From contig NZ_JADNRM010000003.1 of NCBI RefSeq assembly GCF_021730445.1, positions 168,380-232,379 on the forward strand: DNA of 64,000 bases, read 5' to 3'. Positions 19,853-29,160 of the stretch are shown piece after piece (positions within the stretch are counted from its first letter, which is position 1; each line of letters opens with the position of its first letter). Under the pieces are notes generated by a model, which was not told the DNA's origin, ran no database searches, and was given only the letters and a program-made list of their open reading frames with translations. The position numbers were made by a program, and so were the translations under genes. The stretch comes from Phocaeicola faecalis (lineage in GTDB: Bacteria > Bacteroidota > Bacteroidia > Bacteroidales > Bacteroidaceae).

Positions 19853-20200
19853 TTATAATACGGATTTCAACAAGCCGGGAATTTCAATCTTGCAACATTC
19901 CATTTCGGCCAGTACCTTCCGTCCTTCGGCCGTCAATGAAAAATACATCTGCCGTCTGTCATTACTCCCCAAATTACGTTCTATATAGCCCTTGTCTTCC
20001 ACTGTCCTGATTACTTTGGAAGTATTCGAATGAGTCAGGTTCAGTTGCTCTGCTATCTCTCCCGAGGACAATCGCTCATACCGCGAAAGACAACACAGCA
20101 ACATTCCCTCATTCAGACAAAGGTGATGCGTCTTTTCAAATCGTGCTTCAAACAATGCAATAGCCCGATAGAGGTCTCTGATTTTACATAATGTATCCAT
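19853..20200 (-). CDS. MarR family transcriptional regulator
   Basis: The 115-residue winged-helix protein has the MarR DNA-binding segment LSSGEIAEQLNLTHSNTSKVIRTVEDKGYIER and the beta-wing NDRRQMYFSLTAEGR. It is slightly shorter than typical MarR (about 140 residues) but looks complete. It lies 36 bp after the thioredoxin gene in the same direction. Two palindromes in front of the DUF6132 gene at 20977 and 21028 are likely operators, so it probably autoregulates this cluster. Confidence 0.9.
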   Translation of the reverse strand: MDTLCKIRDLYRAIALFEARFEKTHHLCLNEGMLLCCLSRYERLSSGEIAEQLNLTHSNTSKVIRTVEDKGYIERNLGSNDRRQMYFSLTAEGRKVLAEMECCKIEIPGLLKSVL

Positions 20201-20236
20201 ATCTTATTCTTTTGAACAGCTATTGCACAAAAATAC

Positions 20237-20713
20237 TTATTTTTTCAATAGAAACTCATCAATAGCCTTCTTAAAAGCTTCTTTGGGAAGAGCTCCCTGT
20301 GCCATTTCCGGCTTTCCGCTCATCGGTATAAACAGGATGGAAGGGATGCTGCGAATACCGAAAGCACTCGCCAATTCAGCTTCTTTATCCGTATCTACCT
20401 TATAAATGACAATCTGTCCGTCATACTCTTTTGCAAGCTCGTCCAAAATAGGAGCTACCATTTTACATGGACCGCACCAAGTAGCATAAAAGTCGACAAT
20501 CGCTGGTTTGTCACCTTCATATTTCCATTCATCGGGATTTTTCTCAAAGTTATATACCTTTTCCAAAAATTCCGCTTTCGTCAAGTGAATGACTTTAGCT
20601 TTAGATTCTTCTGTAGCAGTCACCCGATCTGAATTAGCATTACTATTTGTTCTTCCGCATGCCGCTGTCGACATCAGTACAATTCCCAATAAAAACAATG
20701 TGATTCTTCTCAT
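20237..20713 (-). CDS. Thioredoxin-fold lipoprotein
   Basis: This 158-residue thiol-disulfide protein is predicted to act in the periplasm. The lipobox ends in STAAC and the redox site is WCGPC in FYATWCGPCKMVAPILDEL. The cis-Pro loop is IRSIPSILF. The linker (about residues 20-45) is Ser/Asn-rich. Its start is 2 bp from the stop of the DUF6132 gene, so both are one operon, followed by marR. A role in oxidative or thiol stress fits the MarR neighbour, but the substrate is unknown. Confidence 0.93.
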   Translation of the reverse strand: MRRITLFLLGIVLMSTAACGRTNSNANSDRVTATEESKAKVIHLTKAEFLEKVYNFEKNPDEWKYEGDKPAIVDFYATWCGPCKMVAPILDELAKEYDGQIVIYKVDTDKEAELASAFGIRSIPSILFIPMSGKPEMAQGALPKEAFKKAIDEFLLKK

Positions 20714-20715
20714 AA

Positions 20716-20931
20716 TTATTTCTCCTTCTTTACTTGTTTATCCGCTTTAAATGAACTTAATACCAATCCTCCCATAGCGGCTCCCCAAATGGAGCTATTA
20801 ATGGGAGAAGACGTTATAGGGCAACTTCCTGTGGAGCATCCCACAAAATGCCAGTACAAGAAGCCGCCCAAGGCTCCCGATACAATGCCGGCAATCGTCC
20901 ACCCATACCCCTTAAAAAACTCTTTCATCAT
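20716..20931 (-). CDS. DUF6132 family small membrane protein
   Basis: The 71-residue protein has two membrane segments, roughly residues 11-30 and 47-62, both rich in Gly. Between them lies the Cys motif GCSTGSCPITSSP that marks DUF6132. It is the first gene of the DUF6132-thioredoxin-marR cluster. The paired Cys residues suggest a link to thiol chemistry, possibly with the thioredoxin encoded next, but this is only inference. Confidence 0.85.
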   Translation of the reverse strand: MMKEFFKGYGWTIAGIVSGALGGFLYWHFVGCSTGSCPITSSPINSSIWGAAMGGLVLSSFKADKQVKKEK

Positions 20932-20976
20932 AATCTTTACTTTTAATATTAAACTAAGTACCTATACCATAGATTA

Positions 20977-21040
20977 TTTCCAATGGAAACTTTTCCAAAA
21001 GTATTTCTTGGTTTCCTATAAAACAAATTTCCTTGGGAAA
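20977..21040 (-). promoter_or_regulatory. Promoter and paired MarR-like operators
   Basis: The minus-strand -7 box TACTTTTG (complement at 20996-21003) is an exact TAnnTTTG. It is flanked by two related 13-bp palindromes, TTTCCAATGGAAA (20977-20989) and TTTCCTTGGGAAA (21028-21040). One is near the transcription start and one is near -33, the usual layout for repression by the MarR protein encoded in the same cluster. Confidence 0.6.
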
Positions 21041-21074
21041 ATATTAAAATAATAACTTTCCTTCACTATTCCGG

Positions 21075-21413
21075 TCATTGTTTCGCCCATTCCAGCACCG
21101 TCGGGCTTTGCACATCTACTCCGAATGCAGCTGCCTTTTTCAGAATATTACGGGCTAACTCAGGCTTCTTCTCTTCAGGGGCATAACGAAAATAAGCCTC
21201 GGCAGCTCTGACATGAGCCGCATCGGGCATGGGGTAAGCTCTTTCTTCGGGCAAGCCAAAGTCAGAATCACTTAATTCTTTGCGTTCTTCGGTATCCAAT
21301 CTATCGGACCCTGCCATTTCTCTTCTTTCCATATTGATAATAAATGAATGGTTTAAACAGATAACAGATGACAAAGCCCGAAAGATGGATAGAAAGAAGT
21401 TAATCTTACTCAA
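21075..21413 (-). CDS. Small conserved-looking hypothetical protein
   Basis: I do not recognise a family. The frame encodes 112 residues. The first 25 are hydrophobic and oddly composed, so the real start may be an internal ATG (MERREMAGSD or MAGSDRLDTEERKEL), giving about 80-87 soluble, acidic residues. The C-terminal part reads like two short helices (AAEAYFRYAPEEKKPELARNI and LKKAAAFGVDVQSPTVLEWAK). It stands between the acyltransferase and the DUF6132 cluster on the same strand. Confidence 0.6.
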   Translation of the reverse strand: MSKINFFLSIFRALSSVICLNHSFIINMERREMAGSDRLDTEERKELSDSDFGLPEERAYPMPDAAHVRAAEAYFRYAPEEKKPELARNILKKAAAFGVDVQSPTVLEWAKQ

Positions 21414-21432
21414 TATTTCATCCGACAGAGAC

Positions 21433-22593
21433 TCAACCTACTATATATTTAGAACTCCTGCCTGTCAATTTACGAATCAAGTTGACCAGTAGCCACGATA
21501 CGCCAAATGCCACCATAGCTGCTGCCGGAATCTGAATACAAATAGGCACCCCGATGGTACGCATCAAAAGGACACCGGGACCGGTGAAGAAAAAATGAAC
21601 CATATATACCCCGAATCCGCAGATTGTTAAATTAGCCAACAACTTCTGAACAAATTCCGAGCGCACATTTACTTTCTTAGCCAATAAAAAGAAAGGTATC
21701 GTCATCATAACTACATTCAAAGAGTTGTAAGTAAAGAACAGTTCAAGCAGTTCATCGCTATATTCAGGCAAAGAAGTCACATGGCGGAAACCGAAGAAAG
21801 TCACCGCAAATCCGACCAAGAACATGGGAATTCCGAAAGCCAGGATTCTGCCCAACGACCAGTCTTTATTGCGCAAATAGTGCCCCAACAATAAATATCC
21901 GTTGAAACCGGCAAAATAATAAAGCATGCCGAATGAGTTCCATGAACAGCTACCCCATAGATAAGGCGAAACATATTCATAATAATAAGGTAACAAAGTG
22001 GTAATCCCCCAAGCGGCCAAAAACCATAATTGAGCTTTCTCTGATGCTTTCTCCACCCATGCAGAAAAAATGGGTAAGTAAAGATACAGCCCTATCAACA
22101 AATAGATATACCACATGTGTACATCTAAAAGAGAAAAGTTCAACGGAATCTCTGCAATATTCTTCAATGAGACGCTCAAAGCCTGACGAGTAGCCTCTTC
22201 GCCCGAATAAGGAAAGAAATTGAGAATCACTTCCGGTTTGAATCCCAACAAACCGGTAATCCAGGGAAACAGATTATAAAGTACAGACCAAATGAGAAAC
22301 GGCCAAAATACACGACTAATCCTTTTCTTATAAAAAACTGACGCTTCCCCCCGCACCGGCAACAGTAAAGCCCCTGTTATCATGACGAACAAAGGAACAC
22401 AAGGACGGAGAAAGGCTCCGTAAGCCGCTCCCCAAAACTTTATTTGTTCAAGCTCGGCAGAAGGTTCGCCCGAATAAAAATTAAATGGGTCTGCACAATG
22501 ACAGCAAACCACTGTAAACATTGCCACGAAACGGACAACATCCAACCAAACTACACGATTCTTAGCAGTAGATAATGTACTAGTGTTATTCAT
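21433..22593 (-). CDS. Acyltransferase 3 family integral membrane protein
   Basis: The 386-residue protein has about ten membrane segments and starts with the family signature VVWLDVVRFVAMFTVVCCHC, where Arg and His are the conserved catalytic-site residues. The family transfers acetyl, succinyl or similar groups to surface polysaccharides, peptidoglycan or lipids. Nothing adjacent fixes the acceptor. The gene appears monocistronic, with its own start after a non-coding gap that holds the terminator of the neighbouring PUL operon. Confidence 0.9.
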   Translation of the reverse strand: MNNTSTLSTAKNRVVWLDVVRFVAMFTVVCCHCADPFNFYSGEPSAELEQIKFWGAAYGAFLRPCVPLFVMITGALLLPVRGEASVFYKKRISRVFWPFLIWSVLYNLFPWITGLLGFKPEVILNFFPYSGEEATRQALSVSLKNIAEIPLNFSLLDVHMWYIYLLIGLYLYLPIFSAWVEKASEKAQLWFLAAWGITTLLPYYYEYVSPYLWGSCSWNSFGMLYYFAGFNGYLLLGHYLRNKDWSLGRILAFGIPMFLVGFAVTFFGFRHVTSLPEYSDELLELFFTYNSLNVVMMTIPFFLLAKKVNVRSEFVQKLLANLTICGFGVYMVHFFFTGPGVLLMRTIGVPICIQIPAAAMVAFGVSWLLVNLIRKLTGRSSKYIVG

Positions 22594-22657
22594 AGATGAA
22601 AATTTTATTGAAGCCGTAAAGGTATATCTTTTTTAAAGATGTTCCATGACTTTACAA

Positions 22658-22689
22658 CAAAAAAGAAGAGGATGTTCTCACGAACACCC
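22658..22689 (-). terminator. Terminator of the second susCD operon
   Basis: Read on the minus strand, GGGTGTTC and GAACATCC pair around a 4-base loop and are followed by a T-rich tail. Confidence 0.75.
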
Positions 22690-22734
22690 CCCTCGATAAT
22701 CTAAATCACTATCTTAATGTGTGAAGAGAGCCTC

Positions 22735-23598
22735 TTATTCTTCAGCAGCTTCGGGATCCATCACAGAAACCGAATAAAATTTAAATTCGGACATTGTCCA
22801 GAAAATGCTGCCCGTGTTAGTAGCATTAACGACCAGTCGGATTTGACTGAACGGCTGTGGCGCTTCATAAATCTCGGAAGTAAATGTACCCGTAGAAGTA
22901 ACCGGAAGTCCGTCTGCCTCTTTGGTAAATTTACGGATAAGAAACCAGTTGGTACCATCCGTGCTACCCATCAAGTCAAAGTCCGTCGGCTTGTTATTAC
23001 CGTTATTACGAGGTGCATAATAAAACTTATAGGAGCCTGTTATTTCTTCTTTCAAATTAACCTGCAGCCAGTGGGGAGCCGGTATACTGACACTCCATGC
23101 TGTATGGAAGAAAGTACCGGTATTGCCATCCAGCAAATTAGCAATAGGTCCTTCACTCGGTTCCTGTGCATTCGTGCTCAGGTCAGCGGCAGTCAAAGCT
23201 ATCGGTGTGCTCACAAAAGTAGGCAATGCCGGTTCCGAAACCTTGGAAATAGTTTGAACCGCACTTTTATCACCTGTAGGGCTAACCGTTTGTACCGAGA
23301 ACTGATACTCACCATATTTCTCGCGAGTATCCGGTATTTCAATACTGTCTGCATAAATGCTGGCAGTGCGTACAGCATCTTTTTTCAGCAAGTGGTCATA
23401 ATAGCTCACTTCAATATAACGGATACTTGCATCTTCAGGAGTATCCCAGCGAAGCACAATGCGTCCGGAAGTACTTTCTGCTGTCAAGTTCGTAATTTCG
23501 GCCGGTGTAATCCCATCTTCATCACTGCTGCAGCTGATGTTCACCAAGGCAACTCCAACCAGGAGCAATCCGGCATAATATTTGAATGTATTCTTCAT
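22735..23598 (-). CDS. Surface lipoprotein with Fn3-like and F5/8 (discoidin)-like domains
   Basis: This 287-residue lipoprotein (lipobox NISC) follows susD in the operon, the usual position of an auxiliary glycan-binding protein. Residues about 30-125 form a fibronectin III-like beta domain (ITNLTAESTSGRIVLRWDTP, then YGEYQFSVQTVSPTGDKS). Residues about 145-280 look like an F5/8 type C discoidin carbohydrate-binding domain, with HWLQVNLKEEITGSYKFYYAPR and FSQIRLVVNAT. The pattern resembles DUF4959-containing SusD partners. It probably binds the target glycan at the cell surface. Confidence 0.85.
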   Translation of the reverse strand: MKNTFKYYAGLLLVGVALVNISCSSDEDGITPAEITNLTAESTSGRIVLRWDTPEDASIRYIEVSYYDHLLKKDAVRTASIYADSIEIPDTREKYGEYQFSVQTVSPTGDKSAVQTISKVSEPALPTFVSTPIALTAADLSTNAQEPSEGPIANLLDGNTGTFFHTAWSVSIPAPHWLQVNLKEEITGSYKFYYAPRNNGNNKPTDFDLMGSTDGTNWFLIRKFTKEADGLPVTSTGTFTSEIYEAPQPFSQIRLVVNATNTGSIFWTMSEFKFYSVSVMDPEAAEE

Positions 23599-23614
23599 CT
23601 TTATTCTATTTTGA

Positions 23615-25534
23615 TTAATAACCAGGATTTTGAACCAGATTCATGTTACGGTTGATATCTGTTAAAGGAATAGGCATCAAGTATTGGGTCGGACTTTCAA
23701 ACTTACGCTCAAAGGTCACTTCAGTTTCTTGTGCAAACTCGTCTATGGTCTTGCCTGCAATATTCATCCCCTTAGCCTTTACACCAAAATATTCTTCGGC
23801 CTGCTTCCAACGGCGCAAGTCCCAAAAAGTCTGGTTTTCCAGATAGAACTCAATGGTGCGTTCCTGACGGACAATCTCACGCAGCTTGGCCTGGTCTAAT
23901 GTAGCAATGCCATTCCATGATGTTTCTACCGTGGGGATACCGGCGCGGGTACGCACTTTGTCCAAGTAAGTCTTTGCAGTATTTAAATCATTACACTCCA
24001 CACAAGCCTCGGCATATCCCAAATACAGTTCTGCCAAACGAATGACAGGCCATGGATAGAACGGCGGATAATATAAAGAGGTACGCACGTTGTAACCGGG
24101 AACCACTCCCTTTTTGTTCAGATAGCCGGTAGGTGAATAGTTATTAGTACGCAGACTGCTTCCTGCCGGCTGACGAGAAGTATTGCCGCCTATCACAAAG
24201 TCGCATACTAATTTTCCTTGAGAGTCATCACTGTATTTATTATAGCTCTCATCATTCTGATAAGCCCCATTACCATCTGACGCACTCATGATTTCAAAGA
24301 ATCCTCCTTGGAAAGCAACCCATGAATAAAAACGAGGTTCACGATTCAAGTTAAAGCGGATGGTCTTTGCATCCGGCTCACCGATAGCCGCATTTTCTTC
24401 ACCCAAAGCAGTCACTTCATACATACCGTTGCCTTTCGGGAACTCGGGGTCCTGGTCAATAGGAAGTCCGTTCTTGGTATAGAAACGCTTCAACATGGCA
24501 AGAGTCGGAGACACACCATTGTAAGCAGATCCGTTACAGAATGGAAGAGACTTGTTTTGGACACTATAGGCACCTTCCGAACGGCAATCAGCCCAGATTA
24601 CTTCTTTATTGGCAGGTTCAATAATAGTATAGCGCAATCTGTGTTGCACAGGGTCGACAGGTTCTGCATTGTCATATCCGTCCAACATATAATCTGTACT
24701 GGTATAAAGACTGTGTCCAGCTCCTTCTGCCGCACGAATCGCTTCTTCATAAGCCACCTTAGCCTTCTGCCATTTCTCTGCACTATATGCTTGAGGCATC
24801 AATGCCGCTCCGTCTTTATTGACAAAGTTGGAATAGAATTCGCTGTTTCCGTTAAACAAGGGGGAAGCGGCATAAAGCAGCATTCGTGCCTTTAGTGCCT
24901 TGGCAGCCACACTTGTAGCCAATCCGTAGTTCTCATTGATACGGGTTGCAGGCAGTTCGGCAGCAGCCTCATCAAACATCTGGCAAACATAATCCACACA
25001 TTCATCATAAGGCGAACGTGCTGCATATTGGTCTGCAGGAGTAGTAAGTGACGGTTCTTCCTTCACCAGAATAACCGGTCCATAGTTACGTACCAGCAAG
25101 AAATGATAATAAGCTATCAAGAACTTAGCCTGGGCAATATAGTCCGCCTTAATAGAAGGCTCCAATGCAGGAACCATATCAATATTGTTCAGCAAGATAT
25201 AGCATTGCTTGATACCTTGGAACAAAGAGTTCCAGTACGAGATAACCGGATTAGAGGCTGAATAGTTACCTTTAGGAAAGGCAGCAAATGTTTCATGCTC
25301 AAAAGCCGTTACCACTTCATCAGAAGTAAAGAGGTCCAATGAGCCCGTACCGCTTCTCGGATTAGGAATATATGCATAGCACGAATAAACAAAACGTTTT
25401 GCAGCATCTTTGTCTTCAAATGCATCTTTTTCCGTCGCCTTTTCGTCAGGAACAACATCCAAGTAATTGCAAGAAGACAATATGCCCAAAAGCAGACAAA
25501 CCGCTACAATAAATATTTGATTAAACTTTTTCAT
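23615..25534 (-). CDS. SusD/RagB family outer membrane lipoprotein
   Basis: The 639-residue SusD lid has a lipobox at SSC and the family start NYLDVVPDEKATEKDAF. The C-terminal SusD fold is complete (LRRWKQAEEYFGVKAKGMN and YLMPIPLTDINRNMNLVQNPGY). It is separated from susC by 17 bp and from the downstream lipoprotein by 16 bp, so the three form one operon. No enzyme genes are linked, so the substrate is not inferable. Confidence 0.95.
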   Translation of the reverse strand: MKKFNQIFIVAVCLLLGILSSCNYLDVVPDEKATEKDAFEDKDAAKRFVYSCYAYIPNPRSGTGSLDLFTSDEVVTAFEHETFAAFPKGNYSASNPVISYWNSLFQGIKQCYILLNNIDMVPALEPSIKADYIAQAKFLIAYYHFLLVRNYGPVILVKEEPSLTTPADQYAARSPYDECVDYVCQMFDEAAAELPATRINENYGLATSVAAKALKARMLLYAASPLFNGNSEFYSNFVNKDGAALMPQAYSAEKWQKAKVAYEEAIRAAEGAGHSLYTSTDYMLDGYDNAEPVDPVQHRLRYTIIEPANKEVIWADCRSEGAYSVQNKSLPFCNGSAYNGVSPTLAMLKRFYTKNGLPIDQDPEFPKGNGMYEVTALGEENAAIGEPDAKTIRFNLNREPRFYSWVAFQGGFFEIMSASDGNGAYQNDESYNKYSDDSQGKLVCDFVIGGNTSRQPAGSSLRTNNYSPTGYLNKKGVVPGYNVRTSLYYPPFYPWPVIRLAELYLGYAEACVECNDLNTAKTYLDKVRTRAGIPTVETSWNGIATLDQAKLREIVRQERTIEFYLENQTFWDLRRWKQAEEYFGVKAKGMNIAGKTIDEFAQETEVTFERKFESPTQYLMPIPLTDINRNMNLVQNPGY

Positions 25535-25551
25535 ATCTGTTCGTTTTTGGA

Positions 25552-28500
25552 TTATTTAAATGACAACTGTAAACCAAGATTAAAGGTACGCTGAGTCGGG
25601 TAGCTCAAACCTTTACCGCCACCCATTTCAGGGTCCCAAAGATCGAAAGGAGAGAAAGTGAGCAAGTTAGCTCCACTTACATAGAAACGAACTTTCTTCC
25701 AAGTATAACCTATTTCTGCATTTTTCAGTTTCAGGAAAGCACCATTGCGCAACCAATAATCTGATGATTGAGTATTGTGATTGTTATCATTCTTAGTCAA
25801 ACGCGGATAAGCGGCATTAGGATTCTGATTAGTTGGTGACCAATAGTCATCAGAAATCCATGACAATACATTACGGTTATACTGAGTACCGAACGGGGCA
25901 AAACCAGACATCATCAACGAAGTATTGGCTACGCCTTGGAAGAAGAAAGAGAAATCCCAGTTTTTATAAGAAATGGACGGACCAAAACCATACACAATTT
26001 CAGGCACAGTAGGATAACCCATGGCTACACGGTCGTCGCTCGTGATTTTTCCATCATAGTTACCGTCTCTGTCGGGCTGGTCTACATATTTAATATCACC
26101 CGGAGCGATAGCGATATTACCCAATGTAGAAGTTGCACTATTAGCGATATCAGCCTGGTCAATATAAAGGCCGTCGGTTACATAACCGTAGATGGTATTC
26201 AGCTTCTTGCCGATATTAGACAGAGAGGGACGCACACCGGGAGCCTCGTCATATTCCAAAATCTCATTGCGTGCAAAAGTAAATGTTCCTTTAAACTGAA
26301 TAGCAAGGTCTTTATTGATTTGCTTTCCATAATCAAGCGAGAGGTCGAAACCATAGTTCTTCACTTTAGCCAAGTTACCATAAACGGCTGTGCTGGCTGT
26401 ACCAAGGTAGTTAGGAATAGAATAGCGCTGCTGGAATATATCACGACGGATTTCGCGGAAAGCATCCACAGTAACATTAACGGAATTGAACAACTGCATA
26501 TCAAGACCCACGTTCAACTTCTCACCCACTTCCCATGTCAAGTCGTTGTTCTGATAACGGGTATATACAGGACCCTTTAAAGAAACCTGCTGCTTGTCAC
26601 CTGTAGTAAATCCTGCATTATCACTTTGAAGCGTGATATCGGACATATATATGAAACGGATAAGGCCACCAGAAGAATCGAGCAATTGGTCATTACCTAC
26701 CAAACCGTAAGAAGCACGCAGTTTCAAGCTGGAAACAACATCTTTCAGAGGTTCGAAGAAACTTTCCTGACTTACATTCCAACCTACAGCCACAGAGGGG
26801 AAGAAGCCCCATTTATGTCCTTTGGCAAAGTTTTCGGAACCATTATAACCGGCATTTACTTCCAACATATAACGATTGGCATAATCATAAGAAAGACGAC
26901 CTGCAAAGCCCATCTTACGTCGGGGAAGTGAGGCCACCAAACCGCTAGGAGCATTATTATCGTATTGGTCAATATTCCAAAGAAGCATACCGCTCACATT
27001 GTGGTCACCAAATTTATTCATATAATCCACATAAGACTGGAAATAAATACGGCGGTCACCCGAAACGCTCGAAGTTGTACTCAATACCGGCTTGCTTGGG
27101 TTGGAAGAACCAAACGGAGATATGTTCAGATTATAAGTACCGTCAGCATTCTGAGTATAGCCGGTCAATGTATAACGGTTAATGCCTTGCGAACGGCTGG
27201 TAGTGGTTTTATTATAGTTCTTATAAGAGAACAAAGCCTTAAAGCGAAGCCCCTTCAACAGAAAATCCAACTTTTGTTCAAAGTCAATATTAGCCATTAC
27301 CGTACTTTCAAAAATATCAGTATAGCCGTTGGTCAAGCTGGCCATCGGGTTGACTGCACCCTGGTCGTTACCGCCGGCATACGCTCCCCAATAAATCCAG
27401 TTGTTCACACCGTCTGCCGGATAAGCGATAGGGAAGTCGACCGGATTAGAGTTCATTACAGCCCCATACAAATCGCCTACAGAAGTGTTAGGTTGTGTCA
27501 AGTCATTCAACTGCACATTCAGGTGCAAAGAAATGGTTGAAGTCTTAGACATGTGGAAATCAATATTGTTCTGGAAAGTGTACTTCATCAAATCAATATT
27601 ATTCTTGTAGGAGAAATACTTGGATGCTTCATTTTTAAGCATACCGGTTTCATGATTGGCTCCCACATTCATGAAGTAAGTAATCTTCTTCGTACCTCCA
27701 CGGATATTGAAGTTGGCTTTTTGGTTGAATGCCAAATCCTTGAACAAAGCACCATACCAATCCACATTAGGCCAAATATAAGGATTCACCCCATTGCGGG
27801 TATTCTCTATTTGCTCGTTAGTGTAGAGAATATTACCTGTCCCTTCATTGGTCACAGCTTCATTATACAGTTCCATGTAGCGGTATCCGTCTACAAAGCT
27901 AGGCACTTTTGTAGGTTGCGTAATATTTGTTTCCACACGCACACCGATGATGGGTTTCTCAAGGTCGGCACCGCTTTTGGTTGTAACAATCATTACACCG
28001 TTAGCTCCACGTGTACCATACATGGCAGTGGCAGTAGCATCTTTCAAAATAGAGAACCCTTCTATAATTTCAGGATCCAACGCATCCAAGTCCGACGAAC
28101 TTACTTCCACTCCATCCAAAATAATAAGCGGAGAAGTCATACCACTCAAAGTAGAAATACCACGAATGTAGAAATCAGAGCCATTGCTGCCTGGCTGTCC
28201 GCTGCGCTGATAGGCGATAACCCCCGAAAGACGTCCGGCGAAAGAGTTAGAAAGATTAGCCGACGGCACTTTCAAGTCATTGGGACGTACTGTCTGGATA
28301 GAACCCACAATAGACTCTTTCTTCTGTCCGGTTCCGAAAGCCGTAACCACAACCTCTCCCAAGGTCTCGCTATCCTCCTTCATTTTAATCCTCAAGCTCT
28401 TTTGGTTTCCCACTTTTACTTCTTGAGTTTTATAACCGATATAAGACAAAATTAAAATGTCTTTCTCAGACGCATTTATGACAAACTTACCGTCATAATC

Positions 28501-28701
28501 GGTAATTGCCCCTAAAGTAGAATTTCCCTTAATTCGGACATTAACACCGATAATAGGCTCGCCTGTTTCATCTACTACAACTCCCTCCACCTTACGATTT
28601 TGCAGAACGATAGTTGATTCATCTGTAACAGGAATGCCGGATGCATCAATTCCCGAAAAAAAGGAGCATAGCAAAACTGTCAATAGAAACGTTTTTTTCA
28701 T
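25552..28701 (-). CDS. SusC/RagA-type TonB-dependent outer membrane transporter, full length
   Basis: The 1049-residue importer is complete: a signal peptide (LLTVLLCSFFSGIDASG), then a carboxypeptidase-regulatory-like domain with VEGVVVDETGEPIIGVNV and ILSYIGYKTQEVKV, then the TonB-box/plug (EVVVTAFGTG, LIILDGVEVSS, MYGTRGANGVMIVTTK), then the 22-strand barrel ending TFNLGLQLSFK. It heads the susC-susD-lipoprotein operon. The DNA in front of it is a candidate invertible promoter that faces away in this assembly, so the operon may be OFF in the sequenced cell. Confidence 0.96.
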   Translation of the reverse strand: MKKTFLLTVLLCSFFSGIDASGIPVTDESTIVLQNRKVEGVVVDETGEPIIGVNVRIKGNSTLGAITDYDGKFVINASEKDILILSYIGYKTQEVKVGNQKSLRIKMKEDSETLGEVVVTAFGTGQKKESIVGSIQTVRPNDLKVPSANLSNSFAGRLSGVIAYQRSGQPGSNGSDFYIRGISTLSGMTSPLIILDGVEVSSSDLDALDPEIIEGFSILKDATATAMYGTRGANGVMIVTTKSGADLEKPIIGVRVETNITQPTKVPSFVDGYRYMELYNEAVTNEGTGNILYTNEQIENTRNGVNPYIWPNVDWYGALFKDLAFNQKANFNIRGGTKKITYFMNVGANHETGMLKNEASKYFSYKNNIDLMKYTFQNNIDFHMSKTSTISLHLNVQLNDLTQPNTSVGDLYGAVMNSNPVDFPIAYPADGVNNWIYWGAYAGGNDQGAVNPMASLTNGYTDIFESTVMANIDFEQKLDFLLKGLRFKALFSYKNYNKTTTSRSQGINRYTLTGYTQNADGTYNLNISPFGSSNPSKPVLSTTSSVSGDRRIYFQSYVDYMNKFGDHNVSGMLLWNIDQYDNNAPSGLVASLPRRKMGFAGRLSYDYANRYMLEVNAGYNGSENFAKGHKWGFFPSVAVGWNVSQESFFEPLKDVVSSLKLRASYGLVGNDQLLDSSGGLIRFIYMSDITLQSDNAGFTTGDKQQVSLKGPVYTRYQNNDLTWEVGEKLNVGLDMQLFNSVNVTVDAFREIRRDIFQQRYSIPNYLGTASTAVYGNLAKVKNYGFDLSLDYGKQINKDLAIQFKGTFTFARNEILEYDEAPGVRPSLSNIGKKLNTIYGYVTDGLYIDQADIANSATSTLGNIAIAPGDIKYVDQPDRDGNYDGKITSDDRVAMGYPTVPEIVYGFGPSISYKNWDFSFFFQGVANTSLMMSGFAPFGTQYNRNVLSWISDDYWSPTNQNPNAAYPRLTKNDNNHNTQSSDYWLRNGAFLKLKNAEIGYTWKKVRFYVSGANLLTFSPFDLWDPEMGGGKGLSYPTQRTFNLGLQLSFK

Positions 28702-28856
28702 AATACTCTCTAATTTTATGTTAATAAATAAGCAATGTCATTTATTTCCCATAAAAACGGCTAACACATCATTTGTCGAATCAGTTTATGCTCATATTTT
28801 AACTCTACCTTAAGTTAATTTTTTAACTTAAACTTGATGTTATAACCTATATTCTT

Positions 28857-29160
28857 AGTTCCTGTAGAACTAAGAAACGTAGATATACGATATTATAAAT
28901 TGACTGATTTATGATATATTGAAATAATACATATTGATTCATTCTACCTCTATTCTACCTATATATAGTATGACAATGAGCGATAAAAGAAGAAAAGAAC
29001 GTTTCATTTGCATAAAAACAACCTGTTTGGCATTCTACTTTTTATATAATTAGTTCTTTTTTTATAAAAAAATTCCTCCCACTCCTTTTATATCTTAAAA
29101 AAATTATATATTTGCACCCATTATATAAAGCCATAAGATATTCTTAGTTCTACAGGAACT
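28857..29160. promoter_or_regulatory. Candidate invertible (phase-variable) promoter of the susC operon
   Basis: The 20-bp sequences at 28857-28876 and 29141-29160 are perfect inverted repeats. Both contain an AGTTC-N5-GAACT core, which I recall as one of the inversion-site classes described for Bacteroides fragilis outer-membrane-protein promoters. Between them lies a very good promoter box, TATATTTG at 29107-29114 on the plus strand, pointing away from susC. I found no TAnnTTTG facing susC in 28702-29160. If the segment flips, the box would face susC at about 28896-28903, leaving a leader of about 195 nt. So the drawn orientation is probably OFF. The left repeat is itself part of a 25-bp palindrome (28852-28876). 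Confidence 0.75.

Noticed and set aside
22717..23655. 312-codon open frame on the plus strand
   Set aside because: Antisense to the lipoprotein and susD genes, with many Cys and Arg and no domain.
27553..28455. 300-codon open frame antisense to susC
   Set aside because: It overlaps the full length of a strongly supported susC gene and has a composition typical of antisense shadows.
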